From Lamellibrachia columna (lineage: Eukaryota > Annelida > Polychaeta > Sabellida > Siboglinidae), in contig OY759268.1 in NCBI GenBank assembly GCA_963662155.1, positions 2,171,501-2,235,500 of the forward strand: DNA of 64,000 nucleotides, in the 5' to 3' direction. The translations under genes and the position numbers were made by a program. A model generated the notes under the pieces. The model saw only the letters and a list, made by a program, of their open reading frames with translations, did not search any database and had not been told where the DNA came from. This document shows positions 25,176 to 37,300 of this stretch, in pieces; the stretch's first letter is position 1; each line of letters starts with the position of its first letter.

Positions 25176-25640
25176 CACACTCGTGTGTTTTTAGAGTGCA
25201 TACAACTCCATTAAATGTGAGACAGGCGGCAACAACAGCTTTTACAACGAACTGTCCATTGTGTGGCAACAGAACAGCTTCAAACAGCCCTGCCTGGCTT
25301 TGTGCTTAATGTCTTCTGTGGCTGGGTGCTGTCATTAGCCATGTTATCTAACCCCAGGTGTTAACTTTAAACACCATTCAGAAGTGTGCCTAGATGAGTC
25401 CTCCCTACAAGGAAGTGATACCCTGATGTGAGGTCTCCCCTGTCAATGTGCACCTCCAATTATATTCCCATTTTCTATGCAAATGAGTCATATTTCTCCC
25501 ACCCCCTGCCTTCTACCCTTTCTACCCCTGATACCCCTCTCTGGTAAACACCCTCATTGGCTGGGCAGCTACTCAGGTAAGTGATGCATTTTTAAAAACA
25601 TCTCGTTTTCCCTTTGCGCTCCATACTTTCTGTACCATGG
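25041..25640. repeat. Duplicated unique module, copy 1
   Basis: From gtaatcaaaccaatctgcct-type sequence to ccatactttctgtaccatgg this segment is repeated almost base for base at 27036-27560. The main difference is an extra CA/TA microsatellite in this copy. It includes an overlapping octamer/AP-1 string (atgcaaatgagtca) and a caggtaagt donor-like string near 25575. It has no open frame of note. Confidence 0.93.
25094..25177. repeat. (CA)n-(TA)n microsatellite
   Basis: A run of CA dinucleotides then alternating TA. It is collapsed to a few bases in the second copy of the module. Confidence 0.95.
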
Positions 25641-25649
25641 TCCACTTGT

Positions 25650-27035
25650 CTTTCACCTGTCCCCACCCAACAGGTATTATGTTGTAGTACCGTGGCACAG
25701 GTGTCTTTTATCTGTCCCCACCCAACAGGTATTATGTTGTAGTACCGTGGCACAGGTGTCTTTCACCTGTCCCCACCCAACAGGTATTATGTTGTAGTAC
25801 TGTGGCACAGGTGTCTTTTACCTGTCCCCACCCAACAGGTATTATGTTGTAGTACCATGGCACAGGTGTCTTTTACCTGTCCCCACCCAACAGGTATTAT
25901 GTTGTAGTACCATGGCACAGGTGTCTTTTACCTGTCCCCACCCAACAGGTATTATGTTGTAGTACCATGGCACAGGTGTCTTTTACCTGTCCCCACCCAA
26001 CAGGTATTATGTTGTAGTACTGTGGCACAGGTGTCTTTTACCTGTCCCCACCCAACAGGTATTATGTTGTAGTACCGTGGCACAGGTGTCTTTTATCTGT
26101 CCCCACCCAACAGGTATTATGTTGTAGTACCATGGCACAGGTGTCTTTTACCTGTCCCCACCCAACAGGTATTATGTTGTAGTACCATGGCACAGGTGTC
26201 TTTTACCTGTCCCCACCCAACAGGTATTATGTTGTAGTACCATGGCACAGGTGTCTTTTATCTGTCCCCACCCAACAGGTATTATGTTGTAGTACCGTGG
26301 CACAGGTGTCTTTTATCTGCCCCCACCCAACAGGTATTATGTTGTAGTACCATGGCACAGGTGTCTTTTATCTGTCCCCACCCAACAGGTATTATGTTGT
26401 AGTACCATGGCACAGGTGTCTTTTACCTGTCCCCATCCAACAGGTATTATGTTGTAGTACCGTGGCACAGGTGTCTTTTATCTGCCCCCACCCAACAGGT
26501 ATTATGTTGTAGTACCATGGCACAGGTGTCTTTTACCTGTCCCCATCCAACAGGTATTATGTTGTAGTACCGTGGCACAGGTGTCTTTTATCTGCCCCCA
26601 CCCAACAGGTATTATGTTGTAGTACCGTGGCACAGGTGTCTTTTATCTGCCCCCACCCAACAGGTATTATGTTGTAGTACCGTGGCACAGGTGTCTTTTA
26701 CCTGTCCCCACCCAACAGGTATTATGTTGTAGTACCGTGGCACAGGTGTCTTTTATCTGTCCCCACCCAACAGGTATTATGTTGTAGTACCGTGGCACAG
26801 GTGTCTTTTACCTGTCCCCACCCAACAGGTATTATGTTGTAGTACCATGGCACAGGTGTCTTTTATCTGTCCCCACCCAACAGGTATTATGTTGTAGTAC
26901 CATGGCACAGGTGTCTTTTACCTGTCCCGACCCAACAGGTATTATGTTGTAGTACCGTGGCACAGGTGTCTTTTATCTGCCCCCACCCAACAGGTATTAT
27001 GTTGTAGTACCGTGGCACAGGTGTCTTTTACCTGT
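25650..27035. repeat. Minisatellite, 55-bp unit, about 25 copies
   Basis: The unit contains ccccacccaacaggtattat then gttgtagtaccgtggcac. Variable sites are accgtgg/accatgg/actgtgg, acctgt/atctgt and tgtcccc/tgccccc. Each unit carries a pyrimidine-rich run followed by acag/gta on the plus strand. Confidence 0.97.
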
Positions 27036-27560
27036 GTAATCAAACCAATCTGCCTTGCTAATCACAAACTTCTTCACTGGTGAAACAACATCTCATGCTG
27101 TATACATATATAGTGTGCATACAACTCCATTAAATATGAGACAGGCGGCAACAACAGCTTTTACAACGAACTGTCCATTGTGTGGCAACAGAACAGCTTC
27201 AAACAGCCCTGCCTGGCTTTGTGCTTGATGTCTTCTGTGGCTGGGTGCTGTCATTAGCCATGTTATCTAACCCCAGGTGTTAACTTTAAACACCATTCAG
27301 AAGGGTGCTTAGATGAGTCCTCCCTACAAGGAAGTGATACCCTGATGTGAGGTCTCCCCTGTCAATGTGCACCTCCAATTATATTCCCATTTTCTATGCA
27401 AATGAGTCATATTTATCCCACCCCCTGCCTTCTACCCTTTTCTACCCCTGATACCCCTCTCTGGTAAACACCCTCATTGGCTGGGCAGCTACTCAGGTAA
27501 GTGATGCATTTTTAAAAACATCTCGTTTTCCCTTTGCGCTCCATACTTTCTGTACCATGG
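27036..27560. repeat. Duplicated unique module, copy 2
   Basis: Second copy of the 25041-25640 module with a few substitutions and lacking most of the CA/TA run. It lies between two arrays of the same 55-bp unit, so module plus array form a higher-order tandem of roughly 2 kb. Confidence 0.93.
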
Positions 27561-27564
27561 TCCA

Positions 27565-28112
27565 CTTGTCTTTCACCTGTCCCCACCCAACAGGTATTAT
27601 GTTGTAGTACCGTGGCACAGGTGTCTTTTACCTGTCCCCACCCAACAGGTATTATGTTGTAGTACCGTGGCACAGGTGTCTTTTACCTGTCCCCACCCAA
27701 CAGGTATTATGTTGTAGTACCATGGCACAGGTGTCTTTTACCTGTCCCCACCCAACAGGTATTATGTTGTAGTACCGTGGCACAGGTGTCTTTTATCTGT
27801 CCCCACCCAACAGGTATTATGTTGTAGTACCATGGCACAGGTGTCTTTTATCTGTCCCCACCCAACAGGTATTATGTTGTAGTACCGTGGCACAGGTGTC
27901 TTTTATCTGTCCCCACCCAACAGGTATTATGTTGTAGTACCGTGGCACAGGTGTCTTTTATCTGTCCCCACCCAACAGGTATTATGTTGTAGTACCATGG
28001 CACAGGTGTCTTTTACCTGCCCCCACCCAACAGGTATTATGTTGTAGTACCATGGCACAGGTGTCTTTTATCTGTCCCCACCCAACAGGTATTATGTTAA
28101 AGTACCGTGGCC
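27565..28112. repeat. Minisatellite, same 55-bp unit, about 10 copies
   Basis: Continues the 55-bp family after the second module. The last unit is interrupted at gttaaagtaccgtggccc. Confidence 0.97.
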
Positions 28113-28284
28113 CAGAACAACGTCTCCTGTCTGCACTGTGCCCTACTAGACTTCAGACCTTAATTTAATTTCTCCAACAGTTCAAGTGATTGTAGCACAT
28201 CAAAGAAATCTATTGTTAGTTTGCTGTTCTAGCTTTATCCATTATGAAGCAATTGCTGCCGGGAACATGGGTAATGTGCTTGAT

Positions 28285-28395
28285 ATTTCAGTCCAATCCA
28301 TGAGGCATATTTCAGTACAACATGTCAAGCATATTTCAGTCCAATCCATCACGCATATTTCAGTCCAATATGTCAGGCTAATTTCAGTAAAAATA
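28285..28395. repeat. Degenerate tandem repeat, about 20-bp unit, about 5 copies
   Basis: Repeats of catatttcagtccaatcca with substitutions. Confidence 0.8.
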
Positions 28396-28423
28396 CAACA
28401 TGACTGGTAGTTCTGTTAGCAAT

Positions 28424-29430
28424 ATGTTTAGTGCTGGTACTTATTGTGTCATATGTCAGTGTTTACAGTCGGCACTGTTGTAGCAGCAGCTATCTGAGCA
28501 ACAGGAAGACATATGACAACATCATGTTTAGTGCTGGTACTTATTGTGTCATATGTCAGTGTTTACAGTCAGCACTGTTGTAGCAGCAGCTATCTAAGCA
28601 ACAGGGAGACATATGACAACATCATGTTTAGTGCTGGTACTTATTGTGTCATATGTCAGTGTTTACAGTCGGCACTGTTGTAGCAGCAGCTATCTAAGCA
28701 ACAGGGAGACATATGACAACATCATGTTTAGTGCTGGTACTTATTGTGTCATATGTCAGTGTTTACAGTCAGCACTGTTGTAGCAGCAGCTATCTGAGCA
28801 ACAGGAAGACATATGACAACATCATGTTTAGTGCTGGTACTTATTGTGTCATATGTCAGTGTTTACAGTCAGCACTGTTGTAGCAGCAGCTATCTGAGCA
28901 ACAGGAAGACATATGACAACATCATGTTTAGTGCTGGTACTTATTGTGTCATATGTCAGTGTTTACAGTCAGCACTGTTGTAGCAGCAGCTATCTGAGCA
29001 ACAGGAAGACATATGACAACATCATGTTTAGTGCTGGTACTTATTGTGTCATATGTCAGTGTTTACAGTCAGCACTGTTGTAGCAGCAGCTATCTGAGCA
29101 ACAGGAAGACATATGACAACATCATGTTTAGTGCTGGTACTTATTGTGTCATATGTCAGTGTTTACAGTCAGCACTGTTGTAGCAGCAGCTATCTGAGCA
29201 ACAGGAAGACATATGACAACATCATGTTTAGTGCTGGTACTTATTGTGTCATATGTCAGTGTTTACAGTCAGCCCTGTTGTAGCAGCAGCTATCTGAGCA
29301 ACAGGGAGACATATGACAACATCATGTTTAGTGCTGGTACTTATTGTGTCATATGTCAGTGTTTACAGTCAGCACTGTTGTAGCAGCAGCTATCTGAGCA
29401 ACAGGGAGACATATGACAACATCATGTTTA
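28424..29430. repeat. Minisatellite, 100-bp unit, 10 copies
   Basis: The unit contains agtgctggtacttattgtgt and gtagcagcagctatctgagc. Only a few sites vary (gtcggc/gtcagc, ctgag/ctaag, gga/ggg). Its right end lies about 40 bp from R1 copy c. Confidence 0.97.
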
Positions 29431-29470
29431 GCATTTCTGGATGTTTGATCTATGTTCAATACCTTAAAAT

Positions 29471-29868
29471 TTTAAAACTCCATCCTCAACTGATTTAGCC
29501 TGTTGGGAATTCGGTTCGTTGATGTCCAAATATGTAGTGTGTGACTAGTTTAAGTAATATTCACTGTCGGTTTAATAAAAAGTGTGCATTTTTTCAACTC
29601 ACCGAAAGAATTTACTTTAGTTATGAAATTTCACCAAGGGTGAAATTCTTAAGTTTTCAGCTTTTCCATTTCCACTGCGGGATCAATCATTTCCACTGCG
29701 GGATCAATCATTTTCAGTGCAGGATCAATCATTTCCACTGCGGGATCAATCATTTCCACTGTGTGATCAATCATTTCCACTGCGGGATCAATCATTAAAT
29801 AGCTTAGTAGTTTGTCTGATTTCACAAAAAATACATACAAAAGTTGTAAAGTAAATAACTATTCACTT
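29471..29868 (+). repeat. Dispersed repeat R1, copy c
   Basis: Carries the R1 blocks in order: left end ctcaactgatttagcctgtt, gtgtgactagtttaagtaat, tttaataaaaagtgtgcatt, accgaaagaatttactttag, gaaatttcaccaagggtgaa and agtttgtctgatttcacaaa. A 21-bp segment is expanded about six-fold inside it. It is non-coding. Confidence 0.82.
29675..29795. repeat. Minisatellite inside R1c, 21-bp unit, about 6 copies
   Basis: Copies of tttccactgcgggatcaatc plus a, with cagtgcagg and ctgtgtg variants. The 21-bp length leaves short open frames on both strands. Confidence 0.95.
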
Positions 29869-30264
29869 TTTAAAGAAATTGGCAAAATCCTTCTTCGCCA
29901 AACTGATAAAGATTTGCCAGAGATGAAAGACAACTGTGCAGCTTGCTACCAGATATATACCACAGGCAAGTAACTGATCCCATGGGATTAGTGGGAAAGA
30001 GCTGGTTGGAAGCATTCCAAGGGAGAGCTGGCTTGTCTTCCACAGTGCCAATACCACTTCCAAATATAAACAGACATTCATGAAACTAACATTTAAATCA
30101 TCATAAAACTGCATTCATCTAAAACAATGTGCAGCTAAACAAAAACTATTTCTCGAATATCATATTTTTACTGACGCAAAGTTAAACATGTTGGATGTTG
30201 TCTTCCAGAGTTAATTCTTCTTTCTCTTATTTGAGAGACAGAACATCCAAGTCAACTTAGAAGG
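29869..30264. other. Unique spacer
   Basis: Nothing recognised on either strand. Confidence 0.6.
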
Positions 30265-30800
30265 AAACATATGCAGTGGTTTTCAGTGATGACCACATCG
30301 AGAATATTGCATACAGGCACGATCACCTTAATATGCAAAAGATATTTTAATGCTTGAGAGAATACAATGCAGGGCAACAAAACTGGTAATAGGATTAAAG
30401 GAATTTACCTATGAGGAAAGATTAACACAATTAAAACTTTATAGATTTGAAGAACGGAGATTACGAGATTGAATTTAAACTTTTAAGTTGTTAACTGAGA
30501 AAGAGAACATGGATCAGATCAGTTTTTTAACATTAATCTAAATAACCTCAGAGGCCACAGTAAAAATTAAACAAACAACAATGTGTGAAGCTATGCAGAT
30601 GCCGATTTTTCAGTCAAAGAGTAGTGGATATTTGGAATTCCTTGTCCAACAATATTATATCTGCACCCTCTACTAACATTAAAAAAAATAGAATAGATAA
30701 AAACTGGGTTAAGATACGGGCAAACTATAAAAGGCTTACCTCTAGCCTTACAAATGTTTATTATTTGTAAGTGTAAGACTATACAAGAAAAAAGATTTAC
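30265..30800 (+). pseudogene. Relic of CR1-like LINE reverse transcriptase C-terminus
   Basis: Translations in shifting frames match the region after the RT core of the LINE at 39.6-41.3 kb. An ENIAYRH-like stretch precedes LERIQCRATKL and then FTYEERL, and further on a degenerate FFSQRVVDIWNSLSNNI stretch matches the FSQRVINEWNKLPND-type motif. Several stops and frameshifts interrupt it. It differs from the 41-kb element enough to be an older or different subfamily. No RT catalytic core is left. Confidence 0.8.
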
Positions 30801-30823
30801 TATGGAGGAAATATATATATATA

Positions 30824-30895
30824 TTGTGAAGTGTTTGCAAATGTGGTATATATATATATATATATATATATACCACATTTGCAAAAACTTCACAA
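30824..30895. repeat. Near-perfect palindrome with AT core
   Basis: Arms of 36 bp, beginning ttgtgaagtgtttgcaaatg, pair with the reverse arm with one mismatch outside the alternating TA core. It could extrude as a hairpin or cruciform. It lies about 25 bp beyond the LINE relic. Confidence 0.95.
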
Positions 30896-30937
30896 GTAAT
30901 AAATGTTAATTAGAATGGATACCTGTAAAAATGGTGT

Positions 30938-31112
30938 CATCTTTAATGCTATAACCCTCACATGTCATGTTTAATGCTATAACCCTCACATGCCATCTTT
31001 AATGCTATAACCCTCACATGCCATCTTTAATGCTATAACCCTCACATGCCATCTTTAATGCTATAACCCTCACATGCCATCTTTAATGCTATAACCCTCA
31101 CATGCCATCCAT
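30938..31112. repeat. Minisatellite, 28-bp unit, about 6 copies
   Basis: Copies of aatgctataaccctcacatg plus ccatcttt; one early copy has tcatgttt. Confidence 0.95.
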
Positions 31113-31195
31113 ATTCAGCCAGTATTAATACAAAACTGCCTACTGCACCCAAAGTCAACACCTTACGAAATGTGGTTGGAAAATAAATGCTTTTT

Positions 31196-34100
31196 TTAAA
31201 TACACAGATGTATAACACTAAGGGAACAGCTGTAAATACACAGATGTATAACACTAAGGGAACAGCTGTAAATACACATATGTATAACACTAAGGGAACA
31301 GTTGTAAATACACATATGTATAACACTAAGGGAACAGTTGTAAATACACAGATGTATAACACTAAGGGAACAGTTGTAAATACACAGATGTATAACACTA
31401 AGGGAACAGCTGTAAATACACAGATGTATAACACTAAGGGAACAGCTGTAAATACACATATGTATAACACTAAGGGAACAGTTGTAAATACACATATGTA
31501 TAACACTAAGGGAACAGTTGTAAATACACAGATGTATAACACTAAGGGAACAGTTGTAAATACACAGATGTATAACACTAAGGGAACAGCTGTAAATACA
31601 CAGATGTATAACACTAAGGGAACAGCTGTAAATACACATATGTATAACACTAAGGGAACAGTTGTAAATACACATATGTATAACACTAAGGGAACAGTTG
31701 TAAATACACAGATGTATAACACTAAGGGAACAGTTGTAAATACACAGATGTATAACACTAAGGGAACAGTTGTAAATACACAGATGTATAACACTAAGGG
31801 AACAGCTGTAAATACACAGATGTATAACACTAAGGGAACAGCTGTAAATACACATATGTATAACACTAAGGGAACAGTTGTAAATACACAGATGTATAAC
31901 ACTAAGGGAACAGTTGTAAATACACAGATGTATAACACTAAGGGAACAGTTGTAAATACACAGGTGTATAACACTAAGGGAACAGTTGTAAATACACAGA
32001 TGTATAACACTAAGGGAACAGCTGTAAATACACAGATGTATAACACTAAGGGAACAGCTGTAAATACACATATGTATAACACTAAGGGAACAGTTGTAAA
32101 TACACAGATGTATAACACTAAGGGAACAGTTGTAAATACACAGATGTATAACACTAAGGGAACAGTTGTAAATACACAGGTGTATAACACTAAGGGAACA
32201 GTTGTAAATACACATATGTATAACACTAAGGGAACAGCTGTAAATACACATATGTATAACACTAAGGGAACAGTTGTAAATACACAGATGTATAACACTA
32301 AGGGAACAGCTGTAAATACACATATGTATAACACTAAGGGAACAGCTGTAAATACACAGATGTATAACACTAAGGGAACAGCTGTAAATACACATATGTA
32401 TAACACTAAGGGAACAGTTGTAAATACACATATGTATAACACTAAGGGAACAGTTGTAAATACACAGATGTATAACACTAAGGGAACAGTTGTAAATACA
32501 CAGGTGTATAACACTAAGGGAACAGTTGTAAATACACAGGTGTATAACACTAAGGGAACAGTTGTAAATACACATATGTATAACACTAAGGGAACAGCTG
32601 TAAATACACATATGTATAACACTAAGGGAACAGTTGTAAATACACAGATGTATAACACTAAGGGAACAGTTGTAAATACACAGGTGTATAACACTAAGGG
32701 AACAGTTGTAAATACACAGATGTATAACACTAAGGGAACAGTTGTAAATACACAGATGTATAACACTAAGGGAACAGCTGTAAATACACAGATGTATAAC
32801 ACTAAGGGAACAGCTGTAAATACACATATGTATAACACTAAGGGAACAGTTGTAAATACACATATGTATAACACTAAGGGAACAGTTGTAAATACACAGA
32901 TGTATAACACTAAGGGAACAGTTGTAAATACACAGATGTATAACACTAAGGGAACAGCTGTAAATACACAGATGTATAACACTAAGGGAACAGCTGTAAA
33001 TACACATATGTATAACACTAAGGGAACAGTTGTAAATACACATATGTATAACACTAAGGGAACAGTTGTAAATACACAGATGTATAACACTAAGGGAACA
33101 GTTGTAAATACACAGATGTATAACACTAAGGGAACAGTTGTAAATACACAGATGTATAACACTAAGGGAACAGCTGTAAATACACAGATGTATAACACTA
33201 AGGGAACAGCTGTAAATACACATATGTATAACACTAAGGGAACAGTTGTAAATACACAGATGTATAACACTAAGGGAACAGTTGTAAATACACAGATGTA
33301 TAACACTAAGGGAACAGTTGTAAATACACAGGTGTATAACACTAAGGGAACAGTTGTAAATACACAGATGTATAACACTAAGGGAACAGCTGTAAATACA
33401 CAGATATACAACACTAAGGGAACAGCTGTAAATACACAGATATACAACACTAAGGGAACAGCTGTAAATACACAGATATACAACACTAAGGGAATAGCTG
33501 TAAATACACAGATGTACAACACTAAGGGAACAGCTGTAAATACACAGATGTATAACACTAAGGGAACAGCTGTAAATACACATATGTATAACACTAAGGG
33601 AACAGCTGTAAATACACAGATGTATAACACTAAGGGAACAGCTGTAAATACACATATATATAACACTAAGGGAACAGCTGTAAATACACAGATATATAAC
33701 ACTAAGGGAACAGCTGTAAATACACAGATGTACAACACTAAGGGAACAGCTGTAAATACACATATGTATAACACTAAGGGAACAGCTGTAAATACACAGA
33801 TGTATAACACTAAGGGAACAGCTGTAAATACACATATATATAACACTAAGGGAACAGCTGTAAATACACAGATATACAACACTAAGGGAATAGCTGTAAA
33901 TACACAGATATATAACACTAAGGGAACAGCTGTAAATACACAGATGTATAACACTAAGGGAACAGCTGTAAATACACATATGTATAACACTAAGGGAACA
34001 GCTGTAAAGACACATATGTATAACACTAAGGGAACAGCTGTAAATACACAGATGTATAACACTAAGGGAACAGCTGTAAATACACAGATATATAACACTA

Positions 34101-34261
34101 AAGGAACAGCTGTAAATACACAGATGTATAACACTAAGGGAACAGCTGTAAATACACAGATATATAACACTAAGGGAACAGCTGTAAATACACAGATATA
34201 TAACACTAAGGGAACAGCTGTAAATACACAGATATATAACACTAAGGGAACAGCTGTAAAT
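31196..34261. repeat. Minisatellite, 36-bp unit, about 85 copies
   Basis: The unit contains aaatacacagatgtataaca then ctaagggaacagctgt. Variation is confined to a few sites (cagatg/catatg/cagatata/caggtg and agctgt/agttgt). In the left two-thirds the variants recur in blocks of about five units (180 bp). From about 33.4 kb the agctgt form is nearly fixed and cagata appears. Unit length is 12 codons, so frames of 1043 codons (plus) and 1085 and 939 codons (minus) stay open. Openness on both strands and lack of any non-repeat domain indicate no gene. Confidence 0.97.
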
Positions 34262-36693
34262 CCCCCTTTCACTATGAAACCAATGTTGAGCAGTGTCACT
34301 TTTGATCCCTTAGAATAAGATCAGTTTCACTTTTGCCTCCACCAAGCAACCACAGAACAATTACTGCCAGCCTGAAGGTTGTACCAGACAGGCCTTTCAG
34401 GAGGGGGTATAGCTGTGGTCAGTGGGGATTACTGCCCACAGCTGATGACATAAGCAGTGGTCAATTTGGCTGACAACACTTGAGATGAAAGGACTGATGG
34501 CCACACACAACACTAAGTGCACTAAACTGGTCACTTTCATTACAGCCAATCAAATGAGATTACTATGGACATGCAATAAACCTATTAGCACTGCTGCACT
34601 TCTATGAAGAACCAGTAACATAAAGGACATCCAGGCTAGGACGCTACATTCCCAGAATTCCTGGAACGCAGCAAAGAGCAGAGTTCCAGGAATGAAGCTA
34701 CTTGTGCAGATCTTCTTCCAGTGTTGTGTGTCCAACACATTTATTTACGCATCCCAGGAATGCAGTATACTTTTTATCCCTCCTGGGCTGTTACCATGGC
34801 AACATCACCGGATCCATTACGCTTCTTTTTTCTCAAATTCCTGTTCACAGCTGGTCATGTCTGAATCTGTGAAGACACCCCAGATAGGATCTAGGTTATC
34901 GTCAGTCCAGAAGACAGACATGCCCTAGAAATTCTCTCCCATTTTTTAAACATTAATTCAAACTGATTTCATAAGATAATTTGAATGGTTACTGACGTTG
35001 CTCTAAACATATAATAAACTCAGTCTACGCTGATTTTTATTATTAATAATCAGATTACTACAACTATTATTCAAATTATTTCAAACTGCACCTGTAATGA
35101 ACGACATAGTTCTTTAATTCCATTCAATTTCAACAAGTTATTAGCTCATAAAACACAACTTTGTTTATCATACACCTCACGTTTCCATGAAATATTAATA
35201 TAATGTGAAAATGGTACTGTTTCTCTTTATGGCATTTTAAGAAGGAAATTACCCATACGGATGATGATGCAGGCGTTTTATTATTAATGCACACGAGGAA
35301 ATTGCTAGAAAAAAACATTTGTAAAACAATTATAGAAAATTTAGGTGTTAATGACAGTCAGTGAATGAGCTTGTTAATTTACTGACATTGGGGACCGTTT
35401 TACAAACAACCAAGGAACTCTAACAACACAATAACTGAGGAATAGATCTAATCAACTTAGTGGAAGAAACATTGTTGAGAGTTCTGACTGCCACCCAGCT
35501 GCTGCAATCAGAACAGATGAAGAAAATCTGTATTGTTTTAATAATAATATTATAATATAGTCATGTTTAGGTGGATTTGCACTTGATGCCTAAACTTTAG
35601 CAGTTTTGTTATAGTAGAACATCCGGGGGAAATAGGAACAATATATATTTTCTAAATTATACACTTGTTTAGAAAATTACCATATATTGTGAGAGGTAAA
35701 TGTGGATTGAAGGAGCTCCTTGTCAGTTCATGATCAGCCTTTGCAATATGGAAGGAGCTCCTGGATCTAGATTTATCAATGGAAATACATAATACTTATA
35801 ATTATTAGCTTATTCTTGAGAGAGAAATGCAGGTCCACAGAGCCCCTTAGTTGTTATGAGACGGCCCCCAGATACAGCTGTCAGGAGAGGTGAAGTAAGA
35901 TGGCATTACACAGGTATTTGTAGTGGCCAGTCCATTACTCAACTTGACCATAATTGACCAGTAACTAATGAATGAGTAGCAAGGTGGGAGGTTCATGTAA
36001 TGACTGGACCTGGTCAAGTGTTAATTAGTCCAATTAGCCCTGTCAGCAGGGGCAGTCTGGAGCAGGGTGGACTGATCAGGTCATGCAGTGGGGTGGGGTG
36101 CCTTAGACAGTGTTCAGGAACATGGGGAATAACTGGGCTTAATTGGCCACAATTGTCACCTTTCACACTGAATTAGGGTGAATCTGCTACAGTGGAATTT
36201 GGACATGGCTGGACATGGCAGACAGACAGATGGGCAGACATTGATTGAATCGATACTACTACAAACAACACTATAGTTTTACAAGAACACTTCACTGTGT
36301 ACATTCGTGACTTTTTAATGTTATACAATATTATATTATTTTATTATTGATTAAATGATTCATTCTATTTTGAACTTATTTTATTTTTATTATTTTTTTG
36401 TATTGTATTTGATTTTTATCTGAAATAATAGTATTTATTTGTCCGTATTTTCATGACAACCAAGTTTTAGTTAACATACGCATCAACATTTGTTTTAGTG
36501 AACACACATGTCAACATTTGTTTTAGTCAACATTTGCTCGGACGAAGCAGGAGACGTCCTCGTCCAGTAAACTTTTGTGGTTTTTTGTGTCCGTTTTTGT
36601 ATTTTGCTGGTCACCATTTTTATCTGTTGTTGTCGTTTGAGGGGCGAGGAAATGTTAAATCACTTAAGACCATAGACACAACACGTGCCTAGA
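34262..36693. other. Unique sequence, no gene recognised
   Basis: AT-rich with a few less AT-rich patches (34.3-34.9 and 35.8-36.2 kb). Open frames are up to 78 codons and have no domains. A ggagctcct palindrome appears twice near 35.71 and 35.75 kb. No transposon ends recognised. Confidence 0.55.
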
Positions 36694-36852
36694 ATGGACT
36701 CGCGTAAAAAAATTTATCAATTTAATCATGAATTGTTGGTCTTTGAAAATTATAAAAAAGTGGGACATTTTTGTACAAAAAGTGCGAAAACAGGACCAAG
36801 GAAAAAAGTGTATTTCCCACCCAAAAGCAGTGATGTTGACACTTATGAGTGA
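36694..36852 (+). CDS. Small open frame, 52 residues, doubtful
   Basis: An ATG in good start context (A at -3, G at +4) opens a 52-residue frame ending at TGA 36850-36852. It is Lys-rich and looks more protein-like than the repeat frames: it begins MDSRKKIYQFNHELLVF, has a Cys-containing VGHFCTKSAK centre and ends SSDVDTYE. I recognise no family. It could be an exon or a transposon remnant, or simply a chance frame; at this length chance is the default. It lies just upstream of the duplicated segment R2 copy a. Confidence 0.15.
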   Translation: MDSRKKIYQFNHELLVFENYKKVGHFCTKSAKTGPRKKVYFPPKSSDVDTYE

Positions 36853-36888
36853 AGTGGCACTCACAGAAAGTAGGAGTGTCTATACATG

Positions 36889-37300
36889 AAATCCAAATTT
36901 AACTGGAGCGCCAAAGTGTTGTTGAAATTGTTTGAGTCATCATGGAGGACGCACAACAACGGTAGAACACTCGCTGAATCCACACTTCGACCCCCTGGTG
37001 TCAACTCGTAACATCAACATCTAATGGTGCCACGTCATTAAAAAGCGAGTTCTGGTGCCAAGTTTAGACGTAATCCATCTGAGCATTTCCGATGAATGGC
37101 GAGGAAAAAAATTAAACAGGTGAAAAGAAACGAACAGAGAAGCCTAGGACTGAAGGGTTCCTTGTAAAGTAAGACTGCCGAGGGTAGTTTGTAGTCACCC
37201 CGGTGGCTAGAAACACTGTCATCTCCCTTCCAACTGTCACCAGAAAGCCGACCACTTGTTACGTCACAGACACTGGCAGTCTCCAGAGTCATGCTCTACA
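36889..37300. repeat. Dispersed duplicated segment R2, copy a
   Basis: From atccaaatttaactggagcg to ggcagt this segment is nearly identical to 42210-42672 in the same orientation, about 5.3 kb away. It contains a 25-bp stretch (gagggtagtttgtagtcacc) absent from copy b. No coding frame or terminal repeat recognised; it may be an unclassified transposon or a segmental duplication. Confidence 0.9.

Noticed and set aside
31187..34318. 1043- and 1085-codon open frames on opposite strands
   Set aside because: They follow from a 36-bp stop-free unit; both strands are open, there is no non-repeat domain, and variation does not favour synonymous sites in an obvious way.
36960..37010. CTCF-like motif (accagggggtc on the minus strand) in R2
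   Set aside because: Only a partial match to the consensus as I remember it and present merely because R2 is duplicated.
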